Assembly: GCA_002390455.1 (NCBI GenBank)
Contig: DGPN01000030.1
Coordinates: forward strand, 1 to 45,960
DNA from: Flavobacteriaceae bacterium UBA4439
GTDB lineage: Bacteria > Bacteroidota > Bacteroidia > Flavobacteriales > Flavobacteriaceae
Direction of reading: 5' to 3'
DNA: 45,960 nt
The translations under genes were made by a program, and so were the position numbers. The notes beneath the pieces are model-generated. The model was not told the DNA's origin. It did no database searches and was given only the letters and a program-made list of their open reading frames with translations. Below are positions 1 to 7,947 of this stretch, in pieces (position 1 is the first letter of the stretch; each line of letters starts with the position of its first letter).

Positions 1-222
1 ATCTGTTGAACTTTCAGGAGTTCCTCCTGTGAATGACCAATTATAGGAAGTCGCAGCTGTTGTATTGTTGGTAATGGTTACTTCTGCCGGAGCAAAATCA
101 CTACTAACCGAAATATTAAAATCCACAGTCAATGGATCAGCGTCAATATTTTTGTCTTTAGAACAGGCTGTTACTATTAAAATTATACTAAAAGCCAAAA
201 GTTTAATTGTTTTTTTAATCAT
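1..222 (-). CDS. Lipoprotein with PKD-like fold, 5' part only
   Basis: An open frame runs from an ATG at 220-222 to the window edge (74 codons) and continues outside. The N-terminus is a lipoprotein signal, MIKKTIKLLAFSIILIVTAC, with Cys20 as the lipidated residue, followed by SKDKNIDADP. Residues about 30-74 read like the start of a PKD or other Ig-like domain (VDFNISVSSDFAPAEVTITN, then a SYNWSFTGG stretch). In Bacteroidota such proteins are often surface glycan-binding proteins or adhesins near PULs, but that role is inference. It lies beyond a decayed integrase and so may not belong to the PUL. The gene is too short for the usual ORF length cut-off because it is truncated by the window. 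Confidence 0.75.
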   Translation of the reverse strand, partial: MIKKTIKLLAFSIILIVTACSKDKNIDADPLTVDFNISVSSDFAPAEVTITNNTTAATSYNWSFTGGTPESSTD

Positions 223-297
223 TCTTATTAGGATTTAAATGGTTTATAATTCTTAAATACTACAACCTAAGCTGTCGATATATTCCTTTTATCTGTA

Positions 298-552
298 CTA
301 TAATTTGTCTATAACTTGCTTATTATGCCAATAAAGAATTCGAGACTTTGTAATATCCCTCTGGCTCACATGCGTAAATCGCTTAGGTGATTTTAAACTC
401 CTATGTCCAAGTGATCTCTGAGAGAAGTGGCTGTTGGTAGGACAATCCCTTAACGGCAAATCACAACCGATATTTACGATCTCATTATGACAATATGTTC
501 TGGAAAAAAGCCGTAAGCTTTTCATGGCAGTAGTACGATTTGGGTTAATCAA
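298..552 (-). pseudogene. Decayed tyrosine recombinase (integrase) C-terminal remnant
   Basis: The 84-codon frame ends in a stretch that matches the C-terminal catalytic part of Xer/phage-type tyrosine recombinases: LGHRSLKSPKRFTHVSQRDI resembles the family pattern LGHxSxKTTExYTHVSxxxI, with the LGH histidine and the nucleophile-tyrosine position occupied by Phe (RFTHVS instead of xYTHVS). The preceding LRDCPTNSHFSQ looks like a mutated LRHSFATHLLE block, so the LRHS arginine-histidine box is damaged too. Nothing upstream resembles the rest of a recombinase. I read it as a relic of a mobile element at the locus edge. The rest of 223-665 holds no gene I can support. Confidence 0.6.
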
Positions 553-665
553 AGATAGGTGATTATCCTAAAAAACAAAAGACTTTTTTTTAATTAAGGA
601 GAAAGCGACAACGGTTAGGACTGCTGAGCGCAAGAGGGGGTAAAACTAAAAAGGAAAGAAAATAA

Positions 666-1457
666 TTACTCGTTTGAGGGTTTGCCAATGGTGGCCAATA
701 TACCTCCATCCACATAGAGTACTTGGCCGTTGACAAAATTACTGGCTTCGGAGCTGAGGAAGATGGCCGATCCTTGTAATTGATCCGGGTCTCCCCAAAC
801 TCCGGCAGGAGTTCTGTTGACGATAAATTCGTTAAACGGGTGTCCGTCCACTCGGATGGGTTTGGTCTGTTCGGTTGCAAAATAACCCGGACCAATACCA
901 TTCACTTGAATGTTGTGGGGCGCCCATTCGACACACATGTTTTGGGTCAGCATTTTTAGTCCTCCTTTGGCAGCGGCATAGGCACCCACAGTGTTTCTGC
1001 CCAGTTCGCTCATCATGGAACAGATGTTAATGATTTTTCCCGATTTGCGTTGGATCATTCCCTTAACCACCGCTTTGGAAACGATAAACGGACTGACCAA
1101 ATCAACATCGACCACCTGCTTAAAATCAGTCACCTCCATCTCCACCAGTGGGATGCGTTTGATGATTCCGGCATTGTTGACCAAAATATCAATGGGATTG
1201 ACTTCTTTTTCGATCTGTGCCACGGCCTTTATTACCGCATTTTCGTCGGTAACATCAAAACGATAACCAAACGCCTGAATTCCTTCCGCTTTAAAGTTAG
1301 CAACGGCTTTGTCAATTTTTTCTTGGGAACTGTTCCCATTAATGATCACAGTAGCTCCAGCCAGACCAATTCCTTTGGCCATGGCCATCCCCAGTCCATG
1401 TGTGGATCCAGTAACCAATGCGACCTTTCCAGTCAAGTCAAATAGAGCGGTACTCAT
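666..1457 (-). CDS. kduD: 2-dehydro-3-deoxy-D-gluconate 5-dehydrogenase (KduD-type SDR)
   Basis: Classical short-chain dehydrogenase of 263 residues, the usual family length. The nucleotide-binding motif is TGSTHGLG (residues 16-23), NNAG is at 94-97, and the catalytic set is Ser147, Tyr160 and Lys164 (YAAAK). The C-terminal NRTPAGVWGDPDQLQGSAIF segment is typical of the KduD/gluconate 5-dehydrogenase group. KduD interconverts 2,5-diketo-3-deoxygluconate (DKII) and KDG in the cytoplasm. The assignment over gluconate 5-dehydrogenase rests mainly on kduI lying directly upstream (4 nt gap) with kdgA and kdgK in the same operon. It is the last gene of unit D, and I see no clear hairpin terminator behind it. 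Confidence 0.9.
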   Translation of the reverse strand: MSTALFDLTGKVALVTGSTHGLGMAMAKGIGLAGATVIINGNSSQEKIDKAVANFKAEGIQAFGYRFDVTDENAVIKAVAQIEKEVNPIDILVNNAGIIKRIPLVEMEVTDFKQVVDVDLVSPFIVSKAVVKGMIQRKSGKIINICSMMSELGRNTVGAYAAAKGGLKMLTQNMCVEWAPHNIQVNGIGPGYFATEQTKPIRVDGHPFNEFIVNRTPAGVWGDPDQLQGSAIFLSSEASNFVNGQVLYVDGGILATIGKPSNE

Positions 1458-1461
1458 GCTT

Positions 1462-2304
1462 TTATCTTAAATTGGGAATGGGACAACCGTCCATATCGCC
1501 ATAGTCTAAATTTTCACCTGCCATTCCCCATATAAAGGTATAATTGGATGTTCCTGACCCAGCGTGTATTGACCAAGGAGGAGAAATGACAGCTTGTTCA
1601 TTGGCCATCCATAGGTGTCGGGTTTCATCCGTAGCCCCCATAAAATGACATACTGCTTGATCTTGTGGTACTTCGAAATAGAAGTAAACTTCCATACGGC
1701 GATCATGGACATGCGCAGGCATGGTATTCCAAACCGAGCCAGATTTTAATTCTGTCATCCCCATTTGCAGCTGACATGTTTTAACTATACTGTTAACAAT
1801 CAGTTTTCTGATGGTTCTAGCATTGGCAGTTTCGGCGGATCCCAATTCGACAATTTCGGCTTGGTCTCTTCCTACTTTTTGAGAAGGATAGGCATGATGT
1901 GCCGGAGCAGAATTGAGGTAAAATTTAGCGGGGGTATTGGCATCCTCACTGGAAAAATGTACTTCCTTAATACCCTTACCCAAGTAAAGCGCCTCTTTGT
2001 AATCCAAAGAATAGGTTTCCCCATCGGCTGTTACCATTCCTTTGCCTCCTACATTGATGATGCCCATTTCTCTCCGTTCTAAAAAATACGTTGACTTAAG
2101 GGGTTCCAAGGTGTCCAAAAACACATTTCCCTTAGCAGGAATAACCCCACCGGCCATATAGCGATCGTAGTGGGTATAAACCCAATTCACGGCATCGGTT
2201 CCAAAAACTTGTTCAATTAAAAATTCGTCTCTCAGGGCCTGGGTTCCCATTTGGTAGGTTTCTCTTTGACCTACCGCATATCTGACTTGGTAATTATCAT
2301 TCAT
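1462..2304 (-). CDS. kduI: 5-dehydro-4-deoxy-D-glucuronate isomerase
   Basis: Full-length KduI (280 residues; family about 275-285). It isomerises 4-deoxy-5-ketouronate (DKI), the spontaneous product of unsaturated uronates, to DKII in the cytoplasm. The C-terminal cupin carries the zinc ligands His198, His200, Glu205 (PAHVHDRRMEVYFYF) and His247 (PPWSIHAGSG). The N-terminal RYAVGQRETYQMGTQALRDE segment is also characteristic. The gene lies between kdgA (1 nt gap) and kduD. Its presence shows that the pathway processes lyase-generated, unsaturated uronic acids, in line with the GH105 and lyase-like genes elsewhere in the window. Confidence 0.97.
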   Translation of the reverse strand: MNDNYQVRYAVGQRETYQMGTQALRDEFLIEQVFGTDAVNWVYTHYDRYMAGGVIPAKGNVFLDTLEPLKSTYFLERREMGIINVGGKGMVTADGETYSLDYKEALYLGKGIKEVHFSSEDANTPAKFYLNSAPAHHAYPSQKVGRDQAEIVELGSAETANARTIRKLIVNSIVKTCQLQMGMTELKSGSVWNTMPAHVHDRRMEVYFYFEVPQDQAVCHFMGATDETRHLWMANEQAVISPPWSIHAGSGTSNYTFIWGMAGENLDYGDMDGCPIPNLR

Positions 2305-2305
2305 T

Positions 2306-2974
2306 TTACTGTCTTATTTTTTTAATCAATGCAAGGGTTTCTGCAACTTTAGCTTTGAGACCTTCATAATCTCCATTGGCCAAGACCTCTTTGGAAATTA
2401 ATTTAGAGCCCATTCCTACGCAAGTTACGCCCGCATCAAACCATCCTCTGAGATTGTCCTCTTCTGTACTGACTCCCCCTGTTGGCATGATACTGGTCCA
2501 AGGTTGTGGGCCTTTGATGGCTTTTACAAAACCAGGGCCGTAGGTACTCCCAGGAAAGAGTTTGACTATTTCTCCTCCCAATTCCTCTGCTCTTGCAATC
2601 TCTGTAAGGGATCCACAGCCCGCCGACCACAATACTTTTCTGCGGTTACAGACCATTGCGATGTCCTCTCTCAATACAGGAGTTACGATAAAATTCGCTC
2701 CCAGTTGCATATAAAGTGATGCCGCTGCTGCATCGGTAACGGAACCGACTCCCATAATCATATCGGGCAGCTCACGGATGACATAGCGATTGAGTTCATC
2801 GAATATTTGATGGGCAAAATCTCCTCTACTGGTAAATTCCAACAGTCTTGCGCCTCCCTCATAACAGGCTTTTAGGGTTTTTTTGGCGATATCAATATCA
2901 CTGTGATAAAAAAGGGGAACCATTCCAGTTTCGGCCATTTTTGCTGCCACTTCTAAACGGGTAAATTTTGCCAT
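2306..2974 (-). CDS. kdgA: KDPG/KHG aldolase
   Basis: Class I aldolase of the Eda family, 222 residues. It cleaves 2-keto-3-deoxy-6-phosphogluconate to pyruvate and glyceraldehyde 3-phosphate, the last step of the uronate route. Glu46 in LLEFTSRGD and the Schiff-base Lys138 in VKLFPGSTYGPGF match the catalytic residues of the family, and the phosphate-binding region MPTGGVSTEEDN follows. It sits between kdgK (2 nt gap) and kduI (1 nt gap), so co-translation is likely. The symbol eda would be equally valid. Confidence 0.96.
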   Translation of the reverse strand: MAKFTRLEVAAKMAETGMVPLFYHSDIDIAKKTLKACYEGGARLLEFTSRGDFAHQIFDELNRYVIRELPDMIMGVGSVTDAAAASLYMQLGANFIVTPVLREDIAMVCNRRKVLWSAGCGSLTEIARAEELGGEIVKLFPGSTYGPGFVKAIKGPQPWTSIMPTGGVSTEEDNLRGWFDAGVTCVGMGSKLISKEVLANGDYEGLKAKVAETLALIKKIRQ

Positions 2975-2976
2975 AA

Positions 2977-4017
2977 TTATCTTGCTACGCGGCCACTTGC
3001 ATCACCGCTCATTAATTTTTCTACCTCCGCAACGGTGACCAAATTGGCATCGCCCTTGATGGTGTGTTTTAAACAAGAGGCAGCCACTGCAAAGTTCAAT
3101 GCATTCTGATCATCCTCTGGATACTCTAATAAACCATAAATCAATCCCCCCATAAAGGAGTCGCCCCCTCCTACTCTATCTATAATATGGGTGATTTGAT
3201 ATTCGGGGCTGATATAGATATTTTTTCCATCATAAAGTATTCCTGCCCAAGTATTGTGAGAAGCAGAAATGGAACCCCTTAGGGTGGTAATTACTTTTTT
3301 GGCTTTTGGAAATTTTTTCATCATTTGCTCACATACCGACTGAAAGGCCTCCGCTTTGACTTGATCGCCTTGGGTGGTAATGTCCAAGCCCTCGGGTTTA
3401 ATCCCAAAGTGCTTTTCTGCATCTTCTTCATTTCCAAGGATGATATCACAATAGGAGGTTAACTCGGTCATGATAGGTTCTGAAGGTTGTCCATACTTCC
3501 AAAGTTTGGCGCGATAATTTAAATCTGTAGAAACCGTTATTCCCTTCTCGCTGGCAATTTTCACGGCTTCCAGACAGGCATCGGCAGCTCCTTGAGATAT
3601 GGCGGGGGTAATCCCCGTCCAGTGGAACCAGCTGACGCCATCGAATACTGCATCCCAATCGATCATCCCTTCTGTAATCTCTGCCATGGCAGAATGGGCA
3701 CGGTCATAGACCACCTTACTGCCTCGACTTACGGCTCCAGTTTCCAAAAAATAGATTCCCAATCGGTCGCCTCCATAGGCAATGTGTTGTGTCCCTACGC
3801 CTCTTTTCCGCATTTCCATCATGGCACAGGCCCCCAAATCATTCTGAGGCAATCGAGTTACAAACTCTACAGGAACGCCATAATTGGCCAAGGAGACAGC
3901 GACATTAGACTCTCCTCCTCCATAGACCACATCAAAATTGTTGGCTTGGGAGAATCTTAAATTACCCGGAGGTGATAGTCTTAACATGATTTCACCGAAG
4001 GTTACTACTTTTTTCAT
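2977..4017 (-). CDS. kdgK: 2-keto-3-deoxygluconate kinase (PfkB family)
   Basis: Ribokinase/PfkB sugar kinase of 346 residues. The N-terminal substrate loop is YGGGESNVAVSLANYG (about 32-47). The C-terminal PfkB signature has VGGGDSFMGG with catalytic Asp286. It phosphorylates KDG to KDPG using ATP in the cytoplasm. PfkB kinases are hard to separate by sequence alone; the KDG assignment comes from its place directly before kdgA, kduI and kduD. It follows the DUF4861 gene by 4 nt. Confidence 0.93.
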   Translation of the reverse strand: MKKVVTFGEIMLRLSPPGNLRFSQANNFDVVYGGGESNVAVSLANYGVPVEFVTRLPQNDLGACAMMEMRKRGVGTQHIAYGGDRLGIYFLETGAVSRGSKVVYDRAHSAMAEITEGMIDWDAVFDGVSWFHWTGITPAISQGAADACLEAVKIASEKGITVSTDLNYRAKLWKYGQPSEPIMTELTSYCDIILGNEEDAEKHFGIKPEGLDITTQGDQVKAEAFQSVCEQMMKKFPKAKKVITTLRGSISASHNTWAGILYDGKNIYISPEYQITHIIDRVGGGDSFMGGLIYGLLEYPEDDQNALNFAVAASCLKHTIKGDANLVTVAEVEKLMSGDASGRVAR

Positions 4018-4021
4018 GAAA

Positions 4022-5188
4022 TTAATTGATATTGATTAGAATTGGATTTTCGATTTTGATTGCGAGATCATCTAAGTGGGCTTCCCAAGCTTCATGATCC
4101 GCAAACTGATTGCTTTCGGACCAATAGAAGCCAACATAATATACTAAGGACTCGTCTATAACTTTGAGGTCTAAAAATGCATGATTTTGATCTTTGATAC
4201 CAGGATTGTATTCATGATGGCCTTTGTAATGTATTTTGGGAGAAAGAATCACATTACTAAGAGTGGTATCAAAATGATCTTGTTTAAAAATAAGAATATT
4301 GTTCTTGTCAATGATACTTCCGTTATTTTCTTGAAGCGAAATTCCGGCGACAATGTGATCTGTTCCCTGGAGGGAAACCTCAATTTTCATCAGGTTATTT
4401 CCATAATCCAAACTGATGGTTTTCTGCTCCTTGATCATCCCTTGAGGGCCCTCCCAGTCGGCATAATCCAGCTGAAAAAGGGTTCTTAAAGGACCGGTTG
4501 CAAGAGTGCTGTGGGCAATGAAATTTTTGGAGACAAAATACTGGTCGTCCTCTCCTTTGATCGCCAAACCACCGGCACCTCTACTGATGCCTACATGATA
4601 GTTGTCCAAACCTTCCCCGTGGTCTTCGTGATAGCTGATGTCTTCTTCTTCACTGGCCTTGTACCATTTGTTGATGACGGGGTAATTTACTTTTTTTAAC
4701 CAACAGTCTATGCCACTTGAGATGATTCCCCCTTTTTTTCCTTCCTCCACCAAAGCTTGGGCTGCGGGACCATAGGTTCTAAAAGCGACCCTGTCATTTT
4801 CCCAAGTGTAATCGTCAATTCTGGTGGGTACGATTCTGGAATAGCAATAATCCACAACTTCCGGTTTGTCCGTTTGTACTTTGAGTTGAAAGGTCTTTTC
4901 TGATAAGGGAGCCATAGTGGGTTGAAAAATGAGTTGATCCATTTTTCCATCTTGGTTAACATCGATCAATTGGGAAATCAGAAAGGCATTCTCCGCAGGA
5001 TCATAGATCCCTATTTTATCGACTTTAGAAGACCAATGATCGGGTAGGTCTGCTATCAAAATCTCAATGGTTTCGTTTTGACGCTCAGCATTCAAATTAT
5101 TGGTCAAATGAATACTTACTGTATTTGGTGTACATGAGGCAAGAAGACAAATCAAGCCTAACAGGTAAATGATTTTAGTGGTTGTCAT
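4022..5188 (-). CDS. DUF4861-family lipoprotein of unknown biochemical function
   Basis: The frame opens at 5218, but the ATG at 5188 is the likelier start because it gives a clean lipoprotein signal, MTTTKIIYLLGLICLLASC, with Cys19, and a 388-residue protein. The body (about 25-385) fits the DUF4861 family, which recurs in PULs for uronic-acid polysaccharides; no reaction is securely known to me. The body is probably beta-rich, with features such as CYSRIVPTRIDDYTWENDRV and a DYGNNLMKIEVSLQG segment. It sits between the TRAP permease (dctM) and kdgK in the uronate operon. A periplasmic or membrane-anchored role in processing or binding uronate oligosaccharides before import is inference from position. 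Confidence 0.8.
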   Translation of the reverse strand: MTTTKIIYLLGLICLLASCTPNTVSIHLTNNLNAERQNETIEILIADLPDHWSSKVDKIGIYDPAENAFLISQLIDVNQDGKMDQLIFQPTMAPLSEKTFQLKVQTDKPEVVDYCYSRIVPTRIDDYTWENDRVAFRTYGPAAQALVEEGKKGGIISSGIDCWLKKVNYPVINKWYKASEEEDISYHEDHGEGLDNYHVGISRGAGGLAIKGEDDQYFVSKNFIAHSTLATGPLRTLFQLDYADWEGPQGMIKEQKTISLDYGNNLMKIEVSLQGTDHIVAGISLQENNGSIIDKNNILIFKQDHFDTTLSNVILSPKIHYKGHHEYNPGIKDQNHAFLDLKVIDESLVYYVGFYWSESNQFADHEAWEAHLDDLAIKIENPILININ

Positions 5189-5207
5189 AACATTGTATAT
5201 TTTTAAA

Positions 5208-6506
5208 TTAAACTCCAAAAAACTCGGGCAGCCATAAACTTAACTGTGGTATATAAGTTACAAGGAACAAAGATAATATCATCACTAAAAACAAGGGAAT
5301 TAGAGGTTTTATTACCTTAGAAATGGTCGTTTTGGCAATTCCAACGCCAACAAATAAAACAGAACCTACAGGAGGGGTACACAGCCCGATACAAAGATTG
5401 AGCATAAGAACGATCCCAAAGTGGGTAGGATCCATCCCTAAAGCGGTGACGACGGGAAGGAAAATAGGCGTAAAAATAAGCACTGCCGGAGTAGCGTCCA
5501 TAAAAACACCTACCGCCAATAAGATAAGGTTGATCATTAAAAGGATGACTATTTTGTTGTCACTGACAGACAATAAAGCATTGCTGATGTCTTGGGGAAT
5601 ATTTTCATAGGACAATACCCACGACATACACATAGAAGCTCCAATCAACAACATCACAATGGCTGTGGTTCGAGAAGATTCTAAAATTACCTTAGGCAGT
5701 TCTTTAAAAGACAATTCTTTGTAATAAAAAGAAAGCAAGATGGTGTAGAGCACTGCTACAGCCGATGCCTCTGTTGCGGTAAAGACACCTCCGATAATCC
5801 CTCCAATTACGATGATCAAAAGGAGTAAACTGGGTAGAGCATCGATGAATTTTGTAAACACTTCTTTAAGTGAGGAGCGCTTACCAACAGGATATTTATG
5901 TTTCTTGGCCCAAACCATGGCCACGATCATCATCAGTAACCCTGTCAGGATTCCTGGGATGTATCCGGCCAGAAACAAGGCCGCAATGGAAACCCCACCA
6001 CTGGCAAGGGAATAAACGATCAGGGTGTTGCTCGGAGGAATGACCAATCCCGTTGTAGATGAAGTGATATTTACGGCAGCACCAAACTCTTTTGAATAGC
6101 CTTCTTTTTCCATTTCAGGTCCTAAGATAGTACCCATTGCTGAAGCTGAGGCCATAGCCGAACCTGCGATAGCTCCCATCATCATTGCAGAAACAATATT
6201 GATCAATGCCAATCCACCAGGTAAAAATCCTACTAAGGTTTTGGCAAAAGAAATCAATCTGTGAGCAATGCCTCCCTCACTCATAATTTGTCCAGAGAGT
6301 ATGAAAAAGGGGATGGCCAAAAGGGCAAAACTATCCAATCCTGTTGCAATTCGCTGAGATACGGTAGTGGTAGCGGCTGAAAAGGGCATCACAGACATCA
6401 AGGTAAACAATGAAGATATAGCGATACACCAAGCTACAGGAACCCCTAGGGTCAAAAGAACCAAAAAACTAGTAACCAAAATTATTACGGGTAAAAACTC
6501 AATCAT
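5208..6506 (-). CDS. dctM: TRAP transporter large permease (DctM)
   Basis: Strongly hydrophobic protein of 432 residues, the normal length for the 12-13 helix DctM subunit in the inner membrane. Family landmarks are visible: LALINIVSAMMMGAIAGSAMA, GTILGPEMEKEGYSKEFGAA, SNTLIVYSLASGGVSIAALF and NLCIGLCTPPVGSVLFVG. It forms the Na+-coupled channel part of a tripartite importer with the DctQ (ATGA overlap) and DctP genes just upstream. The surrounding glucuronate and KDG genes argue for a uronate substrate. Confidence 0.96.
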   Translation of the reverse strand: MIEFLPVIILVTSFLVLLTLGVPVAWCIAISSLFTLMSVMPFSAATTTVSQRIATGLDSFALLAIPFFILSGQIMSEGGIAHRLISFAKTLVGFLPGGLALINIVSAMMMGAIAGSAMASASAMGTILGPEMEKEGYSKEFGAAVNITSSTTGLVIPPSNTLIVYSLASGGVSIAALFLAGYIPGILTGLLMMIVAMVWAKKHKYPVGKRSSLKEVFTKFIDALPSLLLLIIVIGGIIGGVFTATEASAVAVLYTILLSFYYKELSFKELPKVILESSRTTAIVMLLIGASMCMSWVLSYENIPQDISNALLSVSDNKIVILLMINLILLAVGVFMDATPAVLIFTPIFLPVVTALGMDPTHFGIVLMLNLCIGLCTPPVGSVLFVGVGIAKTTISKVIKPLIPLFLVMILSLFLVTYIPQLSLWLPEFFGV

Positions 6507-6967
6507 TGTGCCTGTTTTTTTAAATCTAATATTTTATAAAAAATGATCAGTATTCCACTAATCGGGATTACGGAGTAAACCACCCCTAAGGGGATTTTTA
6601 ACGATGGAGAAAGTTGTTCTAAGACCAATGTGATATAGACCAACCTCACCCCTCCAATAAGCATACCCAATAAGGCAAAAGCCAGTATGGTCAGATTGAT
6701 AAAAACTTGGGTTTTTTTAAGATTGGAAGGACTCATTTTTTCAGAAAAATAAGTAATGGCCACATGGTTCCCTTTTCCCGCTACATAGGCCGCTCCCAAA
6801 ACGCCCACCCAAATCATAAGGTAACGCGCCAACTCGTCCGTAAACGAACTTGGATTGGTTAAGATATAACGTGAAAAAACTTGCCATAATACATTGATAA
6901 CCATAGCAGACATAATGACCACAAGTGTCTTTTCTAATACAGAATCTAACTGCGCTCTTAATTTCAT
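6503..6967 (-). CDS. dctQ: TRAP transporter small permease (DctQ)
   Basis: A 154-residue membrane protein with four predicted hydrophobic segments, the DctQ plan. The sequence SRYILTNPSSFTDELARYLM followed by IWVGVLGAAYVAGKGNHVAI matches the family core. It pairs with DctM, whose ATG overlaps this stop by 4 nt, and DctP ends just upstream with a 2 nt gap. Confidence 0.94.
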   Translation of the reverse strand: MKLRAQLDSVLEKTLVVIMSAMVINVLWQVFSRYILTNPSSFTDELARYLMIWVGVLGAAYVAGKGNHVAITYFSEKMSPSNLKKTQVFINLTILAFALLGMLIGGVRLVYITLVLEQLSPSLKIPLGVVYSVIPISGILIIFYKILDLKKQAQ

Positions 6968-6969
6968 GA

Positions 6970-7947
6970 TTATTGGGTGTTTTTGATTTTATCTATAAAT
7001 GATTTGATCAAAGGATCTTTTGCATATTGCTCCGCCACCGAACTAGACATTTCAGCAAAATTAGATTTATCGGGATAACTCACCTGAACTCCGGCAGCTT
7101 TTACGGCTTCCAGAGATTCAAGCTCAGATTTTAACCAAAGCCTTCTCTGTTCTACCACAGATAAATCCATGGCTTTTTGTATCCACTCCTGTTCTTGATT
7201 TGATAGATCATTCCACAAATGAGTACTCATCAAAACTACATCAGGGAGGACGGTATGCTCATCAATGATATAGTATTTACAAACTTCATAATGTCTGGAA
7301 AGATAAAAACTGGGAGGGTTGTTTTCTGCCCCATCCACAACGCCTTGTTGAAGTGCGGTATAGAGTTCACCCCAAGAAATAGGGGTTGGAGAACCGCCAA
7401 ATGATTTGACCATATCGATCGCCGTTTGACTTTCCATAACCCTGATCTTGAGGCCTTCAAGATCATTGGGATTTTCAATGGGTTTATCTATGGTATAAAA
7501 GCTTCGGCTTCCTGAGTCGTAATACCCAAGACCTTTGAGCCAGTATTTTTCTGTACCATTGAGCAACTCCTCACCTATAGGCCCATCAAGAACTCTGAAA
7601 ACGTGATCTTTGTCTTTAAACAAATATGGAAGTCCAAAGACCTTTATACTGGGTGAAAAGTTTTCCAACACCCCTGCAGAAACTTTGGTCATGTCCAAAC
7701 TTCCAATTTGAAGCAACTCCAAACACTGACGTTCTGTTCCCAATTGTTGACTGGGATAGATTTGTACTTTAAACTTTCCTCCTGAAATTTCTTTCAATTT
7801 TTCACCAAAGAAGACCATGCCTTGATGAACAGAATGCCCTGTGTTCAATCCGTGTCCCAGTCGAATGATTCTGGTAGATTTGATCTGATCACAGGAAATA
7901 AAACTGAGTAAGAGAACGAAAACGATTAATGGTTTAAGCTTAAACAT
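6970..7947 (-). CDS. dctP: TRAP transporter solute-binding protein (DctP), lipoprotein form
   Basis: Substrate-binding subunit of 325 residues. The signal MFKLKPLIVFVLLLSFISC ends in Cys19, so it is probably anchored as a lipoprotein rather than free in the periplasm. The mature part shows DctP features: HSVHQGMVFFGEKLKEISGG, YPSQQLGTERQCLELLQIG, and LEGLKIRVMES, whose Arg usually binds the ligand carboxylate, followed by WGELYTALQQGVVDGAENN. The conserved arginine suits an acidic sugar. The start shares one base with the uxaC stop, so the two are probably co-translated. D-glucuronate or a related uronate is the expected ligand by context. Confidence 0.95.
   Translation of the reverse strand: MFKLKPLIVFVLLLSFISCDQIKSTRIIRLGHGLNTGHSVHQGMVFFGEKLKEISGGKFKVQIYPSQQLGTERQCLELLQIGSLDMTKVSAGVLENFSPSIKVFGLPYLFKDKDHVFRVLDGPIGEELLNGTEKYWLKGLGYYDSGSRSFYTIDKPIENPNDLEGLKIRVMESQTAIDMVKSFGGSPTPISWGELYTALQQGVVDGAENNPPSFYLSRHYEVCKYYIIDEHTVLPDVVLMSTHLWNDLSNQEQEWIQKAMDLSVVEQRRLWLKSELESLEAVKAAGVQVSYPDKSNFAEMSSSVAEQYAKDPLIKSFIDKIKNTQ

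Noticed and set aside
1050..1445. 131-codon plus-strand frame opposite kduD
   Set aside because: Antisense shadow of a conserved SDR gene with no recognisable protein features.
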